Assembly: GCA_036172665.1 (NCBI GenBank) | Contig: CM069877.1 | Span: 13,846,501-13,910,500 of the forward strand | DNA: 64,000 nucleotides | Direction of reading: 5' to 3' | DNA from: Prosopocoilus inquinatus | Lineage: Eukaryota > Arthropoda > Insecta > Coleoptera > Lucanidae | Shown: piece by piece, positions 11,111 through 22,556 of the stretch | How the letters are laid out: the number at the start of each line of letters is the position of its first letter | How positions within the stretch are numbered: position 1 is the stretch's first letter | Notes under the pieces: generated by a model | What the model was told of the DNA's origin: nothing | What the model saw: the letters and a program-made list of their open reading frames with translations, nothing else | The model's database searches: none | Position numbers and translations under genes: made by a program

Positions 11111-11636
11111 CTTCGATTCTAATTCTAATTCTAATTCTTCGATGATAGAAAATTGCATCAAGATTTATAAACAATGTTGCCATCTTGACGAATTTATCTC
11201 TAAAAGTTGCGATTCTTAACAAGTGGTTGCGATCCTCTCACGTTAAATGAGACGCGTCTGAAATATGACCGTTAATTATTTGCTATTATTTTATATTTAT
11301 TTATAAAACTTGATTGATTGATTTTCATTAAATAAATATGTTGGCAGTTACTAACTCATGGTGGGTAATTGCTAAATGTCAAATGATTTAACGGCTGTAG
11401 CTTATTTTTCTAAATTTGGCGAAATTTTAAGCTCCACCTGGCGGACTAATTTTGTGGTAGTTGGCAACACTGGTCCTAATTATTAACGTCAGCAGAATGG
11501 CATGCGATTTGTCATTAAATGTAACCTCACTTTCGGCCCTGTCACCGTAGAAAGTTTATCGCCGTGTTGACATATGTTGCAGTATTCGATTTATTAGTAT
11601 TAAGTCTGCGATTTTGTAAACTATTACCAAAGTTAA

Positions 11637-13234
11637 ATGAGCACGGACATAACGGAAAATATGAAGGACGTAACGCTGGTCGAAAATAACCATCACGTCG
11701 AAGATGCAGGCGGCGACGACGACGGTGACGACGTCGTGGATCCTTGGAACGTCGTGGGAAAATCGGAGACAGGCGTCGACTATGACAAACTAATAAGTAA
11801 CTATTTCATCAGCTCAGAATGTTTAATTATTAATTAAATATGATTTGTATGATTTGTACAATCCTCAATTTCAGTGTAAGAGTTTTTATAATGGTAAAGA
11901 TGGTTCTTTTCTTTGTTTTCAGAAAGGTTCGGCAGTTCCAAAATCGACCAGGAACTCATCGATCGATTCGAACGTGTCACCGGTAAACCGGCTCACCATT
12001 TCCTACGCCGGGGGATTTTTTTCTCACACCGTGACATGCACTCGATACTAAACCAGTATGAAGCAAAGAAACCGTTTTATTTGTATACAGGCCGAGGGCC
12101 CTCGTCCTCTTCCATGCATTTAGGCCACCTCATACCGTTCATATTTTGCAAGTGGTTGCAGGATGTCTTCGATGTTGCTCTAGTGATTCAGTTAACTGAC
12201 GACGAGAAGGCGCTTTGGAAAGACTTGAACATAGAGGAGGCAATGAAGTTGGGGTATGAAAACGCTAAGGATATAATCTCCGTGGGATTCGATGTGAATA
12301 AGACGTTTATTTTCTCAGATTTTGATTATATAGGGTGAGTTAGGCAAGTTGGTTTCACAATCTTTACCTCAAGTTGCATCAGAACTAAGTCATTAATTCT
12401 TTCCTTGCAAATATAAAGCTCGCGGGCGATCATGAATCTCATGCTAGGGCCTCTCATCTTGATCATTTTGAAGCTGGGCCTTTCCTTTCTTTTGCTGCAG
12501 ATGAACTTGACTTCATAGAGAGTTTATTTCAAATGTTTTGTTCCAGACAGTGCCCACAATTCTACCGAAACATGGTGAAAATACAAAAGTGTGTGACGTT
12601 CAATCAAGTGAAAGGAATATTCGGCTTTGGCGACAGTGACGTTATAGGCAAAATTAGTTTCCCGGCAGTGCAGGCAACGCCTTGCTTGTCAACTTCTTTC
12701 CCCCTGATTTTCAACGGCAAAAAACTTCCGTGTTTAATTCCATGCGCCATAGATCAAGACCCGTATTTCAGGATGACGAGGGACGTGGCCCCGAGGATCG
12801 GATATCAAAAGCCCGCCCTGTTACATTCCACGTTTTTCCCCGCGCTACAGGGGGCGAAAACAAAAATGTCTGCCTCTGATCCTAATTCAACCATCTATTT
12901 AACGGACACGCCCAAGCAGTTGAAGAACAAAATAAATAGGCATGCATTTTCTGGGGGGCAGGCGACGGTGGAAGAGCATCGGAAAATCGGTGGCAACTGT
13001 GATGTTGATATTTCCTATCAGTATTTGACTTTCTTCTTGGAAGATGACGCTAAGTTGGAGCAGGTTCGGAAGGATTATTCCAGTGGTAATTTGCTGACGG
13101 GTGAATTGAAGAAGCTCTTGATTGATGTACTCACCCCGATCGTGCAGCGGCATCAAGAGAGAAGGAAGAACATAACAGAAGAGGAACTGAAGTTATTCAT
13201 GACACCGAGGAAGTTACAGTTTGATTTTAAATAA
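11637..13234 (+). CDS. WARS: Tryptophan--tRNA ligase, cytoplasmic, three exons
   Basis: Charges tRNA-Trp with tryptophan for cytosolic translation (class Ic synthetase). Exons 11637-11796, 11923-12334 and 12547-13234 join in frame (phases 1 and 2) to give 419 residues and a stop. The nucleotide-binding signature is seen as [12 protein letters not shown] (HxGH type) and the second class I motif as [23 protein letters not shown]-like [40 protein letters not shown] and the C-terminal FMTPRK are all as in animal cytosolic enzymes. The N-terminal 50 residues are acidic (GGDDDGDD), and there is no WHEP domain, which vertebrate orthologues carry. The intron inside the GG|A codon is confirmed by the protein alignment around [12 protein letters not shown]. 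It is transcribed away from ATG2. Confidence 0.96.
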
Positions 13235-13990
13235 TATTTTGTTTGTTATTTTATAGAATTTTAAGCTAATTTTTTTTTTAGTTAGTTGGAATCGCCCAGT
13301 TTGTATTTATTTCATTTATGAAGTGAAATTAATTTATTGGTTAAGGTTAAATATTTTTCCGTTTAATCGGAGCATTCTTTATTTCTTTGTATCAAAAGAC
13401 TTCTTTTTTGACAGCGTAGCTCGCTCTATTCCGCTAACTGCACTGACGTAGCACAAACAGTTTCCACTTAATATTTATTATTTTGCAGGTTTGCCTCATG
13501 TATTTATTATTATTTTATTTGTATAAATTTCGTTCAGTAAAACTTGAATGCAATACGTCTCTCGTTTATTTAATTTGCTTCTTGAGTTGTCAATTGCAAA
13601 ATAGAGTTAAAAGTTTTAATTCATAGGTAAACCGCAGATTTTTCTTGAATAAAACAAACGCGAACTATTAAAAAAAATTAGTATGGTATACCACAAGCAC
13701 GTGCAGGGTCACCAGATTTTCACAAACCACATATTTTAGCGCTTTCCAATCTTAATATGAAATATGGCTGTATGCTAGTATGCGTCCCTTTCTATCTTTC
13801 ATGGTTCTTCAATAAAGCTATCTTTATCTCTGAATTCTCTGTAAGACCTGGGGCCTTATTCTCGAATCGAGGGAACAAACTCGCAACAGAATGTAGCGTC
13901 AAAATGACGTAATTCTCTTACGATTTGCGACAGTTTTGTATGTGTGTTACGTCATTCTGACGTCACGTTCTCTTGCGAGTTTGTTCGAAT
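13235..13990. other. Region 3' of WARS, then a palindromic repeat
   Basis: About 600 bases of AT-rich sequence, presumably 3' UTR and spacer, with an AATAAA at about 13811. From about 13853 a palindromic repeat follows: GAACAAACTCGCAA against TTGCGAGTTTGTTC, and TGACGTAA against TTACGTCA. Confidence 0.5.
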
Positions 13991-14785
13991 CATAGGTGCC
14001 GGATTTTGCAATTGTCGGGTGCAATTTTTGTCGGTACCTATTTTTTTTTTTTTATAGTTCAGTTTATAATGTGTATAATATAACTTATTCATAAATTAAA
14101 AGACCACTGCCTTATGAAAAATACAACTATAACAATAGTTAAGAACTCGACAACAAAGTGACAAGTATATGAAATAAATGACAAGGTTATGAGTTCCGAA
14201 TTTTTAATTTAAATAAATAAAATAAAAATTTAATTAAGGGCACCTTTCATTTTAACAGTGAAAAGATTTTTTCCATTTGTGTGGCATTGAAAAGGATTCT
14301 GTGAATCTGATAATAAGATAAGTATTAAAATTATCTTACCAACTTAGTGACAGGGAGGAGGAAAGAAAAGTTTTTCCTCATCCCTGCTTAGTATTTTGAA
14401 AATATTTTACAGGGGACTGTGTTTTATACCAACATAATGCAACGGGTGGTGGGTTTTTGATTTGTGAACAAATAATACACCAACAGCGTTTTCTACTGAC
14501 GTACACTATATGCACTAAGTGTACACTAAGAGTATCTCCAACTCATTTTATTATATGAGGTTAGAAGAAGATGGAGATACTGTGAGTACGCACGCACGCA
14601 GTGCACGTCAGTAGAAAACGCAAGTATATTGTATTTTTTTAAAAAACTGTGTGTTCTTTGAATTCATTAAATAAAAAGACACTGCCATGACACTACTTTG
14701 TCGGGTGCTCTCTAATACTTTTGCACCCAACAAAATCATTTGTCGGGTGCACGAGGCCCCTGCACCCGACGAAGCGGCGCCTATG
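13991..14785. mobile_element. hAT-like non-autonomous element with 8-base target duplication
   Basis: The ends are inverted (CATAGGTGCCG on the left, CGGCGCCTATG on the right). The flanks are a perfect 8-base direct duplication GTTCGAAT (13983-13990 and 14786-14793). Both sub-terminal regions carry TGTCGGGTGCA-type repeats. The 795-base body has no open frame. Eight-base duplications are typical of the hAT superfamily. Confidence 0.8.
14486..14621. repeat. Foldback MITE with 17-base perfect ends, nested
   Basis: GCGTTTTCTACTGACGT (14486-14502) is the exact reverse complement of 14605-14621. It shares the AGTATCTCCA and TGGAGATACT inner arms with the element at 3251-3368, and lies inside the hAT-like element at 13991-14785. 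Confidence 0.85.
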
Positions 14786-14934
14786 GTTCGAATATGAAGT
14801 GTGGCTATATGCGTTCCTTTCTATCTTTCATGGTTAGAGATCGGAATCACATACTTTGACGTCATCATTGGGCGGTGCTTGTTATACTGCAGCTCTCCAG
14901 CAATGTTGCCAACCGTATCATTATTTTGGTGGGA

Positions 14935-17480
14935 TTGCTAAAAGAAAAAAGGAGACAATTCAAACAGTTTGCAAGAAAAAAGATACAAGAAAACGCAATC
15001 AAAACGGGAAAAAATAAAATTTCTAAAGAAATTTGAATTTAATTTGTGAAAAATAGTAAATGGAAAATTAAAAAAAAACACGAAGAAGTTTTTAACAGTC
15101 GAGATAAAGTAACATAAAAATTCCTACCGGCAATTATTACAAACAAATTTGTTAGATCCAAAAGCTATCGTAGGATGTTGCTGTTTAAACTAGGCAATTA
15201 TTACATTAAAAAAAACATTATGCATTCAATTAATTCCAAATTTATAAAAAAAGAGCAGATAAAGAAAGACGAATCATAATCCTAATACGAAAGCAAAAAA
15301 ACAAATGTAATCGGAACGTAAATTGAAAAAAGAAGGTAATGGCTGGTAACGGATAATTCCAACGAAAAAAGAAAAGACAGAAAAATAAATAACGGACGTA
15401 CAATTCAAAACTGCTACGAGATATTCTCGATAATCGACAAAAAAGGATCGCAATATGTATGTTCGAAAAAAACAACAAAACAAATGAAATGAATAAAAAA
15501 AAACAAAACATTACTATTAAATTCAATAATATCGATGTTTTTTAATAATACTTGTTTCACAAGTCTTTACTTGGTTGAGTTTAATTTGTTATTATTATTA
15601 TTATTATTAAGCATCAAATTTGGATAATGTGATTTTTATCGACAAAATGCAATTTTTTTTCTACGGAGAAATCGAATTTGAAACTTGTGAGTGAGTTGGC
15701 AACACTGCGCCGCCCCGTTATGAAGAATTCCCGCAAACTAATCGTAGGATCCCCCCAAACTATTTTTTATGTTTTGTTTGGAATGAATTGCAGTTATTTG
15801 CAGATGAAATGTCAATCAATAATTCAACTTTGACGTATTTTTTTGTTACAACAATTACAGAATCCAGATTCACACTATTCAAAACCAGATTCAAACTTTT
15901 AACCGAAAGAAAGCAGCTATATTAGTCGTGTTTTTTTCAACTGACCGACAAGCTCTAAGCTGATCTGATCAGCACCGATAACTTAAATAAAATACATTTT
16001 TTTTTAAAGCAACGTAATTCGCAATTGAACCTGATAGATCAGATTAGTTAAAGTGCAGTTCAGATAAGTTAAATTTTCAAAAGAACACGACTAGTATGTA
16101 TTGTGATGTGATTGGTGCAGGCTTTTGCATGCAATGTCGCCAACGTGTTGATTAAGTGTACCCAAGATGCAGCCATACCAGTTTCTTTTTATTTTTTTAA
16201 AAGTAGTATGCAGTTGAAAGCAACAAAGTAGACAAATTACAGTTTTCTATAATTATTCTTTCTCAAAATGCCATAGATTAAAGACGAATTTACAGATTTT
16301 ACCAAAGTTTTGAAAGCTTTTAAATTTTTTAAATGATTTCTGTGAAGTCGTCCTGAAGTATCACTACCATTTTCAGAAAGAATAATTACAGGAAACTATA
16401 AACTGTCTACTTTCTTTTTGCTTTCGACAGTAACATCTTACGACCGAAAGCAGAAAATAGTAGATAATTACAGTTTCCTGTAATTTTCCTTTCCCCAAGA
16501 TACTATTGTTGAAATACGAATTTACAGATTTTAGAAATGGTTTGACCTTGTCCAAGTTTCAAAAACTGTTTTATTTAAAAACGTCATATTTTTTTAATTA
16601 AAAATCTAGCAGAAAGGAACAAAAGAAATTTCAAGCAAAGAACAAGAATAGGAACGATAAAAAACAAAAGCAAAAAGTCGCCGATTTGGGTCATCAAAAT
16701 CAAAAAAATAAAATAAATAAAATAAACGTAATGAAGCCTGCAGGAAAAATCAGAAACGAAAGAGAAATGAAAGAAACAATTACAAAATACAAGGTATGAA
16801 GTGAACAAGACAAAGAAAACAGAAATAGAAGAAGATGTGATCGACAACACTAAGCTGAACAAAACACAATTTTTCGGACTAATTAAAATATTCGCAGTAA
16901 AATAAAAGCAAATTGTAAATAAGTCGATAATACGATAAAATAATTAAAATAGTAATGAAGGACGAAATACAGTGCGTAAAACATATCAAGACCACAACTG
17001 AGACGAACAATTAAAAAATCTAGTAAAAAACAAAAGACAATCATAAAAAACCGTCAGTTAGCAAAATGAGAAAAGTTGATTTGATAAAAATAAACAAAAG
17101 AGAAATGCATAAGCACAAAATAGAAAACAAAAGTACCACGGATACTAGATGGATAAAAAATGAAAATCGAAGTTTTTACAAATAAAAGCAAACTCCTAGG
17201 AAAAAAAAGAGACCTGTCAATAAAATGCGAAAACCGTTTTGAATAAAAAGACGAAAAGTACGCAAAACAAAAAAGACAGAAGAAGAATGGTTACACTAAA
17301 AAATAAATGAAGTAACGGCGAGTCTCCGGCAGAAAATTTTGCAAGTCAAAAAACTGGCAGGAGACAAAAGGACAAAATAAAACAAACCGTGAATAAAATA
17401 TGGAACATCAATTTTTTTAATGAAAAAACAAAACAGAGAAAAAAGACGAAATTAACAAAAAAAAAGACAAAAGAAAACGA
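14935..17480. repeat. Purine-rich strand-biased sequence
   Basis: About 2.5 kb in which the plus strand is dominated by AAAAA, GAAAA and AAGACAAAA words. Open frames on the minus strand are phenylalanine-rich artefacts of this bias. Around 16200-16560 it holds copies of the foldback repeat also seen at 1460-1655 (CAGTTTCCTGTAATTATT). A fragment of the hammerhead-bearing family is at about 15160-15195. Confidence 0.55.
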
Positions 17481-19497
17481 TTCTCGTTTTACAGGGTGAG
17501 TCATAATGGGCGGAACAAACTTTACCAGTATGTAGAAGAAACATTTTTAAGTTAAAAAGTTCATATGAACCTACATACAGGGCGTTCGTGGGAAGCCGCT
17601 GCAATAAGTAACTTTCTTATTTGTATTTTTACGAAGTAACTGAAAATAGAAAAGTTTTAGGACCTTTTCTCCTCGATATTATGCTACTTTCGAAAACACA
17701 AATGACAATCAGGTTTTCGAGATTTTCAGTTGTTTTCAACTTTTTTCAATGGAACGTTAGGTTTTTTTAACATCACATTGCATTCAAGATGTCAAACCAA
17801 TTATGTCTCTAAAATATCATCTCCCAAAGCCTACTATTTTATAAATTGTTTAGTAACGGAATCTTGGCGTTCATGCGAAAAGGCTACAAAGCTAACTTTT
17901 TTATTTTACATTTCACGAAGTAGTTCAAATTAGAAAAGTTTCAGGACTTTCCCTGCTCGATTTTTATTACAAACTAAACGGGCACGACGTAAATTTTGAC
18001 TTTAAGTTATGTCGGGTGTTTCTTCATCCAAAATGTTGACAGTTTTTTTAATTTTTTAAGTTACAAGATGAGCCGAGATTAAGTTGGAGTAATCTTGTTT
18101 TGTTTTAAGTTCGCAAAGAAAATAAAATACTTCAAGAAATTTACTCGGCGTAGCCATGAGTCTCGCCACTTGTTAACACCGTCTCTAATAACAGGCCCCA
18201 GAGTCATCGCGTAGGAATATGAGACCTCAGCGTAACATCCAGTTTCTGAGGACTACGTTACGCTGTTGAGCCGTGAAAATCTATGCATTCCGCTTATTAA
18301 TAAGACGGAAAGATAATTTAAAATGTTAAATTTCTGTGCCGGACCGCATTTCAGATGAATCAATTTTTAAGTCGGGTTATTCTCCTACCTAATGAGTTAA
18401 GGCCTGTATGAAGTGGGCGTTGCACTTGTTCATTTCTCAGATTAATTTGTATTTATGAAGTCGAAAAAAAAACTGAATTCTGACGTGAATACAATTTTTC
18501 AATACGGTTGCCATACGTCGGTTTTTAAAACGGACTGTACGTTATTCAGGAAGTGTCCGTGTGTCCGGTCCGTTTTTAATAAATGTCCGTATTTTTCCTA
18601 AGGCGATTGAAAAGTGGCGCTACTCACTGTTGCCAATCGGATTCAGAATTTTCCATCTAGCTACTGGCGGACTTTTTAGCTCATTTACGTATTTTGTTCA
18701 GTGGAATTATGGCTTACAAATTTTGTAAAAAAATCAATTTATAGTAACGAAGTTGGAATTGACAGGGAAATATCTGTTTCCATCTGTGATATTCTAAAAA
18801 ATTGGAAACTATTCTAGACTAGAATATTACAGATTATCCTAGAAAATTAGAAACTATCCTAGAATATTAAAAACTAGGATACATGCTATTGGAACATACT
18901 GAATTAGTTATAGAAACTGTTTTGATATTTGACAACACTGCAGCTACTTTTATTGCTGTTAATTGGAACTAACTGACAAAATGATATGATTCCTGTACTT
19001 ATTGTTAATGAATAATATTTAGCGATCTGAAAGAGGAAGTTTAGGCTTTTCTGCGATTAGAGCTCCGTTGCGTATTAAATTGAACACAAATTTAGAGTGT
19101 TGAGATTTTTATGAAAAATATAGTAGACCAACTATATTTTTCTGAGGAAGATATAAGTGGATATATCTCAAAATTGACCAATGAACAATCATCAACATCG
19201 CAACAAAGTGGAAAAAAAATATATAGTTTGTTCGTTATATTATTTCTAACAATATGGCAACCCTATTTTTCAAAGGATATCAACACATAACAAAAATTAC
19301 AAAAGAGAAAAAAATCGCAGTCTTGGTGTGGTGTATGGTAAACTTTGAAATATTTTAATTGGCTTTAACAACGGCGTTGCTGTAAGGGATGTACTAAGAC
19401 GTTGCTGATTTTCCTAATCTGTGAAAAGATTTACAAACGAGAAAAAACGAAAGTTTATTTATAAGTGATCCCTCAAAATATTTCCAATAAATGTATA
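17481..19497. other. AT-rich intergenic sequence
   Basis: I see no gene here. It contains a run of about 20-base TTAGAAACTATCCTAGAAAA units (18799-18890), related to 10995-11110, and decayed repeat pieces around 17500-17600 and 18520-18620 with CCGTTTTTAA and GGTCCG words. The 67-codon frame at 17730-17933 is unrecognised. Confidence 0.45.
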
Positions 19498-19673
19498 CAG
19501 TGAACTCTCTCATTACGGACACCTCTGTTAAACGGACACCTCTCGTAACCGGACTATTTTGTGGAACTTTTCTATAGAATCTTTTAATAAAATTCTCTCT
19601 AATAAGCGGACACCTCTTACAAGCGGACAGATAATTAACGACGGTTCGTGTCCGCTTATCAGAGATTTCACTG
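19498..19673. repeat. pogo/Tigger-like MITE
   Basis: The ends CAGTGAACTCTCTCATTACG and the reverse complement of the right end are inverted repeats, flanked by TA on both sides (19496-19497 and 19674-19675). Inner repeats of the CGGACACCTCT type are typical of pogo/Tigger-derived elements. At 176 bases it has no coding capacity. Confidence 0.75.
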
Positions 19674-20159
19674 TATTTTCAAATACAGTCTGAAAGGAGA
19701 AAAAAGAAAGAAGAAAAACTAAGAGAATTTTAATTTTTGGACATATTTGGTAACTACTTTAAGTACAGCTCAATTCATGAAAGAATATACACACGTCATA
19801 TACAATACTCGTCATCTCGTTAATAAAAACTAATATTTGAATTTAATTGAAAATGACGTATTTCCGGTTTATAAATATTTATGTAATGTTAGCGCTCGAT
19901 TTGAATTTGAATGTGGCGCGCTCCGGAAGCAAGGTTGCTGCTGCCCATCCGTATCGACGGCGAGGGAGGGAAGTACACAGTCACTCTCGCTCGCATCATC
20001 TTCGGCCGGGGAATGTTACTTTAGAGTTATTTTTTTATTAATAAACCGTTCTTTTTGTGTTTCATTGGTTCAAGTTTTTCTTAATCTAAAAGTAGTGTTG
20101 ATTAATTAGTCCAGTTATTTGATACCACACAAATGAGTATTGTATATGAGAATTATATA

Positions 20160-20392
20160 CAGGGCGATCGAAATTGATTGTCCTGATCCTACACTACTTT
20201 TCGCGAGTTTCGCATCAATATTTACGTTTATCAAACGAAGATTGGCACGGAAAGCAGGGGAGTGCAGGGAACATTCGCAAAACTTACATCCAAATCGAAC
20301 TTAATTAATAAAAACATCCGGTATACGTAAATATTGATACGAAGCTCACGGAAAGCAGTATAGGATCAGGACAATCAATTTCGATCGCCCTG
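20160..20392. repeat. TIR element with CAGGGCGATCG ends
   Basis: The left end CAGGGCGATCGAAATTGATT is the reverse complement of the right end. The arms continue through GTCCTGATCCTA and ATATTTACGT, flanked by TA. It is non-coding. Confidence 0.8.
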
Positions 20393-20949
20393 TATGTATA
20401 TAGTATTTTGAGAATACCCGTGCGGCCGCCATAGAACAACATAGGAAAAGGCAGACTCTGAGACAACACATAGCGTCAGTTTACAGCAGTGCTGTCAATG
20501 ACCGGGAAATTTTCCGAATTTCGGGAACAATGAGACGGTGGGTGGAATTTTGCAGGATATACAAATTTGCGGGAGAATTCGGGATTTTAGATATCAAAAT
20601 CCGAGAAAAAATTATAAATACAACTCGCTGTGTTCTGTTTAATATTGAAAAAAGAAAATCTTTCAGTTCCAAAATTGTTTAAGTAAGAGAGACGAGTGCA
20701 GCGCTTAAAAAGCGATATGAAAATACTTTTCTAAGGAGATTGCGCACAGTATTTATGGAAAATAAAAAATAGTATGTAGTTTAGTACGTCATTATTCTGA
20801 AATTGTTGCCGTGTTGTAGAGTCCTACTTTACTTAAATAATTATGATGTCGTTTATTGCATGAAATGCGAAGAAGTTTCATTATGCACTTTTTACGATAA
20901 ACGCATATAGTGCCCTCTGTTAGAAGCGTCAAGAAACCTACCTGTCAAT

Positions 20950-21795
20950 TTTTAATATAGAATATCAAAAACAAAAATGGCGATCAATCATCGAGATGAA
21001 AGCGTAGAATAAACTCATATTGAGTAAAGGAAAACAAAAGACGATCAATTGATAATTAAAAAACAAAATAACGTCGAATCAAATCAAACAAAAGAGAAAA
21101 TAAAAAAGAGATAATAAACTGATAGTTAAAACATAAAAGCATAGCAAATAAAATCGATTAAAAGAAAAAAATGGGTCGATCAATTATAGAAAAGTGAATT
21201 AAATAAAGTCAAATGATGAATTTCAAATACAACACGAAACACAAAACAAAAGACGATCGGTGATGAAAATAAGGCTAAAATAAAAATTCCGTGAAACTAA
21301 ATGAATCGAATCGAGAACACTGACGAAAGTTTAGATAAAAAGAAAAACAAAAGCGACTAAAAGTGATAATTCAAATTTAAAAATAAAAGAATCGGCGAGC
21401 GATCGGTTTATAATAAAAAAAAAATTGAATTGAAATAAATAAATAACAAATTGTCAAATTTTAACAAAATTTAAATTTAACATTATTAGTATATCTGCAC
21501 CTACAGGGTTAGGTTGGGAACCCCTGTTAGATAGGGGTTCCCAACCTTTTTTTAAACATCGGCCCCTCACAAGGAAATAAAAATTATCATCAACCCTCTT
21601 TCAAATTTAATTAATTTTCTAAAACAGTAGGTGCAGATATACTAATAATGTTAAATTTAAATTTTGTTAAAATTTGACAATTTGTTATTTATTTATTTCA
21701 ATTCAATTTTTTTTTTATTATAAACCGATTGCTCGCCGATTCTTTTATTTTTATATTTGAATTATCACTTTTAGTCTCTTTTGTTTTTCTTTTTT
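20950..21795. repeat. Strand-biased sequence ending in a nested palindrome
   Basis: A plus-strand A-rich stretch with recurring GACGATCAATTGAT words runs into an inverted repeat. Arm 21337-21504 is the near-perfect complement of about 21627-21795. The spacer holds a second hairpin, GGTTGGGAACCCCT (21512-21525) against 21533-21546. There is no gene. Confidence 0.75.
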
Positions 21796-22556
21796 CTAAC
21801 AAACAACGAATAAGTTTTTGTTTAAATACATAATTAACGTTTTATTGGAATTTGAAACAATAATTATTTCGTTAAAAATGATTGATTTTAAGCCACCCAG
21901 GACTGCAATAATTGCTGGTCACACGGTATTAAATTTTTTTTTTTAATATTGGGGGGGGGGGGAATTTTCTTCAGAATTTAATACGATTGGCAGCACTAGT
22001 ACACAGTCTAGGGTTGCCATATTGTTAGAAACAAAATAACGGACAAACTATATTTATTTTTTATTCACTTTGCAGCGACGTTGATAACTGCTCGCTTACT
22101 GGTACTTCCTCCCTCAGCAATTACAACGGAATTTTGAGATACATCTTTCTCTTTAGGTCAACTATATTTTTCTCAGAAAATAATATTTTTAAGAATACAG
22201 TGAACGGGGTCTATTTTGTAACATTCAGTCAATTGATATACGTATCAATTATTGGTTTGTAACAAGTGACCTTGAAAAATCGGTAACAACTCGCTTGCTT
22301 TGTGTCCAGCACAGTTGTAATCTTTTCTTGTTTTACGTACTGTATTTCATCGTTCACTTCTGTCCTCGTTTTGTTTCTATCGTATTATTTACTTTTTTAC
22401 AGTTTGCCTTTATTTTCTACGAGGTTGTAGATCTTCCTTTGTTTCTTTTTTGGCCTTATGCCTTGTATCGTTTTGCTGTTTCTTTCATTTATTTCTTTCT
22501 TTTGTTTTTGATTTTTTTCAGTTTTTATTTGGTTTATTTGTTTATTTTATTATTAT
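21796..22556. other. T-rich spacer
   Basis: Sequence with a G11 run at about 21952 and a T-rich stretch from 22300 that gives a hydrophobic open frame (22295-22558). I reject this frame as a composition artefact. No gene was recognised. Confidence 0.45.

Noticed and set aside
12899..13156. Minus-strand frame inside WARS exon 3
   Set aside because: Shadow of the synthetase coding sequence, whose catalytic motifs are on the plus strand.
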